From NCBI GenBank assembly GCA_044448905.1, contig JBIOHJ010000116.1:1-10503 (forward strand): 10,503 nucleotides of DNA, written 5' to 3'. A model generated the notes under the pieces. That model saw only the letters and a program-made list of their open reading frames with translations. It had not been told where the DNA came from and did not search any database. This stretch comes from JBIOHJ01 sp044448905 (GTDB lineage Bacteria > Bacteroidota > Bacteroidia > AKYH767-A > OLB10). The position numbers and the translations under genes were made by a program. Position 1 is the stretch's first letter. Each line of letters starts with the position of its first letter. Shown here one piece after another: positions 5,113-10,368 of the stretch.

Positions 5113-7364
5113 GATTTAGTATTTTTAATCATTTTTAGTTCTTCCTTTAATTCGCTGCAAGCCTGCTCGCATACGTCACCTATTTGTAAAACCAGGTAAG
5201 GTATTCCATCCGTTTGCTGCTGTGAGCTTGCATAATCCTGAACTCTTTTTGCCATGTTTTCAAAATCAATGCTGATGCCCATTATCGCAAACGAAGGAAT
5301 TATTTTATGCACTGCCGAATACAGCGAGTTCCAGTCTTTATCATGCAGCCCCTGTTTCATTGCTTTGATTAACGGTGGAGTTTGTTCCAGGTAAAGTGAA
5401 ATCATTTCCGTCATCAGTTTCGGATCTGACTTTGTGCGGTGGATTAAATAATCCAGGTCAATGCACTTTGATTTTTTAATAACGCTGGTTTGTTTATTTA
5501 TTTCAGCAGAGATTGGTTTCTTAACCAGCCCTATTATTTTACTATACAATAACCGTTCGTCAACTGGCTTTGCTATATAATCATTCATTCCAACCGACTT
5601 ACATTTTGCCAGGTCTGCTGTTGTAACATCAGCAGTTAAGGCAATGATGGGAATTTTAGAATTCAATTTATTGCGAATGTATTCTGCGGCTTCAAAACCG
5701 TTCATCTCGGGCATCTGCAGGTCCATCAAAATAATATCGTACGATTTGGTTTGCAATTTTTCAATGGCTATTTTTCCATTGCCGACAATATCGCGTTCAA
5801 ACCCGAAATCATCCAACAGCGTTTTCATCAGCAGCTGGTTGAGCGCAATGTCTTCCACCACCAATACTTTTATATTTTTAATTTCAGCATCTAATTCGAG
5901 CATTTCTGTTTCCAGCGCTGCTTCTGCATGTGTCTTTTTAAAATCCAATATGAAACTGAATACAGAACCTTCATTAATATTACTTTTAACATGAATGCTT
6001 CCACCCTGCGGCTCCACCAATTGTTTTACAATAGCAAGCCCTAAACCGGTTCCGCCATATAACCGCGAAGTTCCGCTGCTTGCCTGCTGAAAGTTTTCAA
6101 AAATCTTTTCTAATTTAGTTTCTGCTATTCCGATTCCTGTATCTGTTACCGCAAATTCGATAGTTGCCTTTTCATTATCTTCATGGAGCAAACGAACACT
6201 TACAGTAATTTTTCCTTTTGCTGTAAATTTTACTGCGTTGCTCACCAGGTTTAAAATAATCTGGTGCAGGCGTACAGGGTCTCCAACCAGAACTTCAGGA
6301 ATTTTACTGTCGTATTCTTTTACCAGCTTTAAATTCTTCTCCTGGATTTTTGTTTCAAATAAATGCAGCATTGCTGAGATGGAAAGCCCGAGCTTAAAAG
6401 GTATTTGCTCGAACGACATTTTTCCCGCATCTACTTTTGCCAGATCAAGGATGTCGTTAATGAGTACAATGAGTGCGTCACCGCTCAATTTAATAGCTGT
6501 TAAATATTCTTTTTGTTTTCCTGACAAATCTGTTTTCAGCATCACCTTTGTAAACCCGATAATGGCATTCATGGGTGTGCGTATTTCGTGGCTCATGTTC
6601 GAAAGAAATTGTTGTTTCGCTTTCACTGCATCTTCTGCAATGCGTGTTGCACTTTCGGCTTTTATTTTTGCGACTTCAGCAATTCCTGTTGCCAATTCCG
6701 CAAACACCTTTGCCTCCATCATTTCCTTTTCAATTCTTTTCAACTCTGTAATATCTCTTGCCACTACTACTGCGCCCATTACTTTACCATTGTCATCTTT
6801 ATATACCGAAGCGTTTATTAATACATCAGTAAGCACCCCGTCAATGATGGTTAACGGGTAATTCATTACAAACCCCATTGCGAATACTTCCTTATATACA
6901 TCGCGTGCTTTTTCCTTTTCAATAAAGTACGCTTCAAAGCCGGTGCCTATTAATTTTTTGCGCGTTTTGTCCGTTGCCTTTACCATTGCCTCGTTTACAT
7001 CCGTAATATTGCCGTTCACATCTATGGTAACTAACGGATCGAGGGTAGCTTCTATCAAGCTGCGGGCATAGTTGGCAACTCTCAGCTCTGCCAGCCGTTT
7101 TTCCTTTTCATCGTTTTGAAAAACAAGTTCTATATTGGCTATCACTAACTCTGCTGCGCGTTTTTCTTTTTCTTTATTTTGAAAAGCAAGCTCTTTGTTG
7201 GCAATTACTAATTCTGCCGCCCGTTTTTCTTTTTCTTTATTTTGAAAGATAAGCTCTTTGTTGGCAATGATTAATTCTGCCGCCCGTTTCCCTTTTTCTT
7301 TATTTTGGAAAGCAAGTTCTTTGGTAGCAATGCTTAACTCATCCGATTTTTTTATTTTAGCCAT
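5109..7364 (-). CDS. Soluble hybrid histidine kinase: coiled coil-PAS-HisKA-HATPase-REC-HPt
   Basis: Residues are numbered from the TTG at 7376 (755 aa). The N-terminus (about 15-100) has four 21-residue repeats of the ELAFQNKEKEKRAAEL type, a coiled coil. A PAS domain follows (about 105-215), then a helical linker, HisKA with His263 in SHEIRTP, and HATPase with Asn380 (NLVSNAVKF), DTGIGI (412-417) and GGTGLGL (441-447). The receiver has Glu508-Asp509, Asp552 (ILMDLQMP) and Lys603 (AKPVD). The HPt domain has His690 in VHKIIPSFAIMG, in place of the usual HxLKG pattern. No membrane segment or signal peptide is present, so sensing is cytoplasmic. I use the ATG at 7364 (751 aa), 16 bases after the AraC stop; TTG at 7376 is the alternative. 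The phosphate path His-Asp-His, then to the overlapping receiver gene, is inferred from the order of domains and genes. Confidence 0.88.
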   Translation of the reverse strand: MAKIKKSDELSIATKELAFQNKEKGKRAAELIIANKELIFQNKEKEKRAAELVIANKELAFQNKEKEKRAAELVIANIELVFQNDEKEKRLAELRVANYARSLIEATLDPLVTIDVNGNITDVNEAMVKATDKTRKKLIGTGFEAYFIEKEKARDVYKEVFAMGFVMNYPLTIIDGVLTDVLINASVYKDDNGKVMGAVVVARDITELKRIEKEMMEAKVFAELATGIAEVAKIKAESATRIAEDAVKAKQQFLSNMSHEIRTPMNAIIGFTKVMLKTDLSGKQKEYLTAIKLSGDALIVLINDILDLAKVDAGKMSFEQIPFKLGLSISAMLHLFETKIQEKNLKLVKEYDSKIPEVLVGDPVRLHQIILNLVSNAVKFTAKGKITVSVRLLHEDNEKATIEFAVTDTGIGIAETKLEKIFENFQQASSGTSRLYGGTGLGLAIVKQLVEPQGGSIHVKSNINEGSVFSFILDFKKTHAEAALETEMLELDAEIKNIKVLVVEDIALNQLLMKTLLDDFGFERDIVGNGKIAIEKLQTKSYDIILMDLQMPEMNGFEAAEYIRNKLNSKIPIIALTADVTTADLAKCKSVGMNDYIAKPVDERLLYSKIIGLVKKPISAEINKQTSVIKKSKCIDLDYLIHRTKSDPKLMTEMISLYLEQTPPLIKAMKQGLHDKDWNSLYSAVHKIIPSFAIMGISIDFENMAKRVQDYASSQQQTDGIPYLVLQIGDVCEQACSELKEELKMIKNTKS
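7088..7339 (-). repeat. Four tandem 63-bp units encoding coiled-coil repeats
   Basis: Units begin at 7088, 7151, 7214 and 7277 with the variants CTGCCAGCCG, CTGCTGCGCG, CTGCCGCCCG and CTGCCGCCCG on the plus strand. The constant 63-bp step equals 21 codons, or three heptads. The inner two or three units are near-identical in DNA, so copy number could change by slippage without breaking the frame. Confidence 0.9.
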
Positions 7365-7380
7365 AGCCTGTTGCAATATT

Positions 7381-8013
7381 TTATTTTAATAGTGACTTTG
7401 TAAAAGTTGCTTCTTTTTTATTTATGCCATTTGTCCCGATAGCTATCGGGATTCCGATTTCTTCAATCGGCATTCGTCTTTTATCTTTCAATTGTTTAAA
7501 ATGGGAGGGCGAAAGCCCTGTAACTTTTTTAAACTGGTTGGATAAATGAGCAACGCTGCTGTAGTTCATGTTCCATGCAATTTCGGTCATATTCAGTTCA
7601 CCATAAATAATCAATTCTTTTATCCGTTCAATTTTATGAGAGATGATGAATTGCTCGATGGTAGTTCCCTGTACCTCTGAAAATAAATTTGCCAGGTAAG
7701 TATAATCGTGATTTAATTTTTCACTTAAGAAATCAGAGAAGTTTACTTTGATTGTTGCTTCGGTGTGATGAACCATTTCAACAATTACATTTTTTATTTG
7801 CTCAATCAATACAGCTTTCCTGTCGTCCATTAATTCAAATCCTGCATCGAGCAAAGCAGTTTTCAATTGCTCCCGCTGTTCCGGGGAAATGTCTTCCATT
7901 ATTTCGACTTCACCCAAATCAACAATAATAAAATGCAGCCCGAGTTTTTTCAACTCTTCTTTTACCGCTATTTTACAGCGGTTGCTCACCATGTATTTTA
8001 TGTGTAATTTCAA
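7381..8013 (-). CDS. AraC-type regulator with HMA-like N-terminal domain (copy A, first gene of the kinase operon)
   Basis: A 210-residue protein. Residues 1-65 have the form of a small heavy-metal-associated (HMA-like) alpha/beta domain, with MVSNRC (8-13) where relatives have MVCxRC, so only one of the two Cys remains. Residues of about 93-175 are an AraC-type double-HTH domain ending with YSSVAHLSNQFKKVTGLSPS. The start is TTG at 8013, with AGAGAAG 7 bases upstream and colinear with the ATG-started paralog; ATG at 7992 is the alternative. The tail after residue 186 is absent from the paralog and includes residues 188-194 encoded by an 18-bp palindrome. The gene is 16 bases upstream of the kinase gene and has the shared promoter module at 8044-8104, so it probably regulates itself. 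The ligand is unknown. Confidence 0.82.
   Translation of the reverse strand: MKLHIKYMVSNRCKIAVKEELKKLGLHFIIVDLGEVEIMEDISPEQREQLKTALLDAGFELMDDRKAVLIEQIKNVIVEMVHHTEATIKVNFSDFLSEKLNHDYTYLANLFSEVQGTTIEQFIISHKIERIKELIIYGELNMTEIAWNMNYSSVAHLSNQFKKVTGLSPSHFKQLKDKRRMPIEEIGIPIAIGTNGINKKEATFTKSLLK
7434..7470. repeat. Two adjacent palindromes inside the 3' end of the AraC copy A gene
   Basis: TCCCGATAGCTATCGGGA (7434-7451) is a perfect 18-bp palindrome of a kind dispersed in Bacteroidota genomes. It is followed by CCGATT-TCTTC-AATCGG (7454-7470), a perfect six-base stem with a five-base loop. Both are in the coding tail that is missing in the paralog at 8160-8720. In the transcript they could form two hairpins about 70-100 bases before the kinase start codon. 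Confidence 0.8.
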
Positions 8014-8043
8014 ATTACTTCTCTTTGATTGAATAGAATCGCA

Positions 8044-8061
8044 TAAAGGTGCGCACCTTTA
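8044..8061. promoter_or_regulatory. 18-bp perfect palindrome overlapping the -7 element of the AraC-kinase operon
   Basis: TAAAGGTGCGCACCTTTA reads the same on both strands. Its right half supplies the -7-like octamer CACCTTTA (8051-8044) of promoter module copy 5. It could be a repressor operator over the promoter or a hairpin (7-base stem, GCGC loop). No other copy is present in the window. Confidence 0.6.
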
Positions 8062-8104
8062 AACGCTAAAGTGTTACACAATCCTTGAAATAAGTTACAT
8101 AATT
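8044..8104 (-). promoter_or_regulatory. Shared promoter module, copy 5 (AraC-kinase-receiver operon)
   Basis: Minus strand: perfect AATTATGTAA at 8104-8095, GATTGTGTAA (8 of 10) at 8083-8074, 21 bp apart, then 22 bp, then CACCTTTA at 8051-8044. It ends 30 bases before the TTG start of AraC copy A. The -7-like octamer is one half of an 18-bp palindrome, a feature not shared by the other four copies. Confidence 0.7.
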
Positions 8105-8110
8105 CACACA

Positions 8111-8126
8111 TCCGTCAGCGGACGGA
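8111..8126. repeat. Short palindromic repeat inserted next to promoter copy 5
   Basis: TCCGTC-AGCG-GACGGA is a perfect six-base stem with a four-base loop. It sits exactly where the otherwise similar region at 4271-4284 passes directly from the decamer flank to the 38-bp block, so it looks like an insertion of about 20 bp with its flanks (ending ACAGG). Confidence 0.6.
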
Positions 8127-8130
8127 CAGG

Positions 8131-8168
8131 TTTGAAAAAACTCCGGAGCAGCAAAACACTCACAAATT
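8131..8168. repeat. 38-bp block shared with 4284-4321 (copy B)
   Basis: It matches 4284-4321 at 33 of 38 positions, and the five differences are all transitions. Its right end covers the last three codons and TGA stop of AraC copy B (8160-8162), so the block spans a gene end and the flank of the next promoter. Confidence 0.7.
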
Positions 8169-8720
8169 CTCAAGGGCACTGAGCCGTTTGTGCTTCATCT
8201 TTTTAAAGAATGACGGGGTTAAGCCGGTAACTTTTTTAAACTGGTTTGACAGATGTGCTACGCTGCTGTAATGAAGCTTCCATGCAATTTCGGAAAGGGT
8301 AAGCTCATTATACACGAGCAGCTCTTTTACCCGCTCTATTTTGTGCGAAATGATGAAGTGCTCAATGGTAATGCCTTTTACTTCTGAAAAAAGATTGGAA
8401 AGATATGTGTAATCGTGATCTAATTTTTTGCTCAGGTAATCAGAAAAATTTGTTTTGGGCAGTTCATCGGTATAATGAACCATCTCAACAATTACATTTT
8501 TTACTTTTTCGATCAGCATTGCCTTCTTGTCGTCCATCAGTTCAAGCCCTGATTTGAGCAAAGCAGCTTTCAAAGCATTAAACTTTTTACCTGGAATCTG
8601 TTCTTTAATTTCTACTTCGCCTAATTCAACAATGGTATGATGCAGTCCCATGTTATCCAACTCCGCCTTAACTATCATCTTGCAGCGGATGCTTACCATG
8701 TTTTTTATAAAGAGCCTCAT
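8160..8720 (-). CDS. AraC-type regulator with HMA-like N-terminal domain (copy B)
   Basis: A 186-residue paralog of the product of 7381-8013, alignable without gaps and about two thirds identical by eye. The N-terminal HMA-like domain (1-65) again has MVSIRC (8-13) with Ser10 in the place of the first metal-binding Cys and Cys13 kept. The AraC HTH domain (about 93-175) includes HDYTYLSNLFSEV and YSSVAHLSNQFKKVTGLTPS. The protein ends KHKRLSALENL, the usual length for the family, without the extra tail of copy A. The start is ATG at 8720. The shared promoter module is not present upstream, so it is probably expressed differently from copy A. It is a candidate binder of the 21-bp-period direct repeats, together with copy A; this is inferred from the family, not shown. 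Confidence 0.83.
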   Translation of the reverse strand: MRLFIKNMVSIRCKMIVKAELDNMGLHHTIVELGEVEIKEQIPGKKFNALKAALLKSGLELMDDKKAMLIEKVKNVIVEMVHYTDELPKTNFSDYLSKKLDHDYTYLSNLFSEVKGITIEHFIISHKIERVKELLVYNELTLSEIAWKLHYSSVAHLSNQFKKVTGLTPSFFKKMKHKRLSALENL

Positions 8721-8990
8721 TCCTGATTTATAGGTTCGAATTTATGATTTAGTCAGCATATCGCGCAAAAATTTGGAAACTGCCCTTGTACAGATATGGC
8801 TGTATTAGTATAGCCTGGAGCCAGCGCTTGTCAGAATATCCGTAAGGCAAATATATTAATTTCGTCCGGATATCTTCAAGAACTGTCAGGCCGATTTTAA
8901 TTTGAAAATGAAGAAGTTTTCTTAGAAAATAAAGGCAGCAGTGTTACACGAAACTTGTAGCAGCCTGATTTTTTTTCATAACAGCCCCTG
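8721..8990. other. Intergenic region with inverted repeats, no gene seen
   Basis: Upstream of AraC copy B. Notable parts are GGCTGTA-TTAG-TATAGCC (8798-8815, one G-T pair) and the arms ATATCCG (8836-8842) and CGGATAT (8867-8873) separated by 24 bases, which together may hold the promoter and operator of copy B. Neither arm pair has a T run, so they are not terminators. No reading frame here looks coding. Confidence 0.45.
8942..8976. terminator. Possible terminator after the stress-protein cluster
   Basis: TGTTACA-CGAAACT-TGTAGCA (8942-8962) is a seven-base stem with one G-T pair, about 30 bases beyond the end of the 8991-9404 gene. On the minus strand a T-rich stretch (TTTATTTTCT) starts about nine bases after the stem; on the plus strand there is a run of eight T at 8969-8976. 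The spacing is not ideal in either direction. Confidence 0.35.
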
Positions 8991-9404
8991 TCAGTTTCCA
9001 TTGTTGGAAAATTGCTGCTTTGCTTCATTTTTATTTTTGAAAATACGCTTCACAAAACTTTCTCCTGTTGATTTAATAGTATCGGAATGTTTTGAAACAA
9101 CATTTGCGATTGCAAATTGTAAAAACGTACCTATTAATCTTTTTACCGGGTTGTGCGAGGCACCGAATAAAACTTTTTTTGAGAGGTAACCGGTTGTTAA
9201 TCCAATAGCATTGCTTACCATATTGTTTTTAATTTCGGGCGATGAAGCTACTTCGCGGAAAGTACTTTTGATAAGGTTTATGGGTTTTAAACTTTCATAT
9301 GTAATATTAAACTGCTCTCTGAGTATTTTTAGCTGGTGCGCCTGCTTATCCTGTAACAAGCTGATTGTTTCGTTCAAAGCATCGGTTTGATTTTTATGTG
9401 TCAT
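8991..9404 (-). CDS. Conserved hypothetical protein, companion of the holin-like gene (137 aa)
   Basis: The N-terminal third (about 5-35) is a charged helix with coiled-coil character (ALNETISLLQDKQAHQLKIL). The middle has SLKPINLIKSTFREVASSPE, and the second half has moderately hydrophobic helices (AIGLTTGYLSKKVLFG, and LIGTFLQFAIANVV), possibly membrane-associated without a clear span. The tail is basic. I recall similar proteins next to holin-like and YtxH genes in this phylum, but no function is known. The ATG (9404-9402) overlaps the TGA of the upstream membrane protein gene by four bases (ATGA), so the two are translationally coupled and probably act together. Confidence 0.7.
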   Translation of the reverse strand: MTHKNQTDALNETISLLQDKQAHQLKILREQFNITYESLKPINLIKSTFREVASSPEIKNNMVSNAIGLTTGYLSKKVLFGASHNPVKRLIGTFLQFAIANVVSKHSDTIKSTGESFVKRIFKNKNEAKQQFSNNGN

Positions 9405-9754
9405 GCAGCTTTTTGTTTTAGCAATTGTGTGATGATGGCGTTGCTGATGGGGTATTTAATCCACCGATGACGGAATGTGTGAAGAAGTATTGCAACAAGC
9501 GCATAGAAACCTCCGATTATAAAAAAACCGTAGAAAGCGTTGCCGAGCAGCTTGCCTACCCATAATGCAATGCCTATGTTAATAATGATAACGGATAATG
9601 CAACAACCATAAAAATTGCGAGTCGTGAAAGTAAGGAAGAAGCAACATCGGCAGATTTGTCTATAGCATTGAGCTTAAACAATTCGATGGTTGTTTTGTT
9701 GTAGTCCTGCGCTTTTTCGAAAAGCGTTTCTATGGGTGTTGCATTTTCGTTCAT
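9401..9754 (-). CDS. Holin-like (DUF1469-like) small membrane protein (117 aa)
   Basis: A soluble N-terminal helix (1-44) is followed by two membrane spans at about 45-67 and 73-93, the second with a FIIGGFYALVAI glycine pair, and a short basic cytoplasmic end (RHRWIKYP). This layout fits the Phage_holin_3_6/DUF1469 superfamily, whose chromosomal members are usually found with YtxH and other stress membrane proteins and are not evidence of a prophage. There is no lysis gene or other phage gene near it. The start is ATG at 9754. The stop overlaps the next gene by four bases. The upstream neighbour is the YtxH gene, about 60 bases away on the same strand. Confidence 0.72.
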   Translation of the reverse strand: MNENATPIETLFEKAQDYNKTTIELFKLNAIDKSADVASSLLSRLAIFMVVALSVIIINIGIALWVGKLLGNAFYGFFIIGGFYALVAILLHTFRHRWIKYPISNAIITQLLKQKAA

Positions 9755-9813
9755 GATTTAATTTTTAAAATGTCGATACTTTAGAAAGAAGAAAATAATC
9801 CGGAAATAAAATA

Positions 9814-10113
9814 TTATTGTGCCGCATTTTTCATTTCTGATGTTGCGTTTCGCACTTCTCTTTTCGCTTCATCATATTTTGCTTTTCCTTTTGATGCCAG
9901 CTCGTCTGCTTCTTTCTTTGTCTTTTCAAACTTTTCTGTGATGGAATCACAGAACTCGTCAAATTTTGCTTTTAGATCATCAGCATAATCCCCGCCTTTG
10001 TCTAAAATTTGTTTGCGTGTTGTTGAACCTTTTTCGGGAGCAAATAAAATTCCCAATATTGCGCCAGTGGCAAGGCCTGCCAGCATACCTAATACTACTT
10101 TTCCTGAACTCAT
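9814..10113 (-). CDS. YtxH-domain general stress membrane protein (99 aa)
   Basis: An N-terminal span at about 5-24 (VLGMLAGLATGAILGILFAP) with the glycine spacing and the APEKGSTTRKQI sequence diagnostic of YtxH proteins. The rest is a long charged helix (about 40-95) rich in Lys, Glu and Ala, with heptad character and a single Cys. YtxH proteins are stress-induced in Bacillus and widespread in Bacteroidota; their molecular role is unknown. The start is ATG at 10113 with an A-rich leader (AAAAACAAAAAAATC before the ATG). It is the middle member of a tight minus-strand cluster, with gaps of about 40 bases upstream and 60 downstream, that is probably one transcript. Confidence 0.85.
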   Translation of the reverse strand: MSSGKVVLGMLAGLATGAILGILFAPEKGSTTRKQILDKGGDYADDLKAKFDEFCDSITEKFEKTKKEADELASKGKAKYDEAKREVRNATSEMKNAAQ

Positions 10114-10152
10114 GATTTTTTTGTTTTTAAATTGTTTAAATGATATTTATTA

Positions 10153-10308
10153 TTAAAGAGGTTTTCTTCCCTGGATAACTCTGAGAAGTATTACTATGAT
10201 TGCAATAACAAGCAGAATGTGAATGAGACCACCGGCACTATAGCCGACAAACCCGATGAGCCATCCTATGATTAGCAGGACTGCGATTACATAAAGTAGA
10301 TTTCCCAT
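10153..10308 (-). CDS. lmo0937-family small membrane protein (51 aa)
   Basis: ATG at 10308-10306 to TAA at 10155-10153. The product starts MGNLLYVIAVLLIIGWLIGF, continues VGYSAGGLIHILLVIAIIVI and ends LLRVIQGRKPL, which is the standard composition of the lmo0937 family: two membrane spans joined by a short Gly-rich turn (GYSAGG), with a basic end. These peptides are of unknown function and are commonly found near YtxH and CsbD-type stress genes. The leader AAACAAAAAAATT just before the ATG is like that of the YtxH gene. It lies 39 bases upstream of the YtxH gene on the same strand. Confidence 0.82.
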   Translation of the reverse strand: MGNLLYVIAVLLIIGWLIGFVGYSAGGLIHILLVIAIIVILLRVIQGRKPL

Positions 10309-10368
10309 AATTTTTTTGTTTAATTGTTTTAGAAGAACGGAATAAAAAAACGTGCCATGATTTGTTTT

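Noticed and set aside
6238..6861. Long open frame on the plus strand inside the kinase gene
   Set aside because: It is antisense to the HisKA/HATPase region, whose motifs are intact on the minus strand. It has a Ser/Phe-rich composition typical of a shadow frame and no recognisable domain.
7088..7339. Regularly spaced repeats as a CRISPR array
   Set aside because: Units are directly adjacent without unique spacers, and they are translated as heptad repeats of the kinase.
8941..8952. A sixth copy of the decamer (TTACACGAAA) upstream of AraC copy B
   Set aside because: It matches only partly, has no partner at a distance of 21 bp on either side and no -7-like octamer at 22 bp. It is part of a hairpin.
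9401..9754. Holin-like gene as a sign of a prophage
   Set aside because: There are no endolysin, structural or integrase genes near it, and the neighbours are YtxH and lmo0937-type stress genes, the usual company of chromosomal DUF1469-like proteins.
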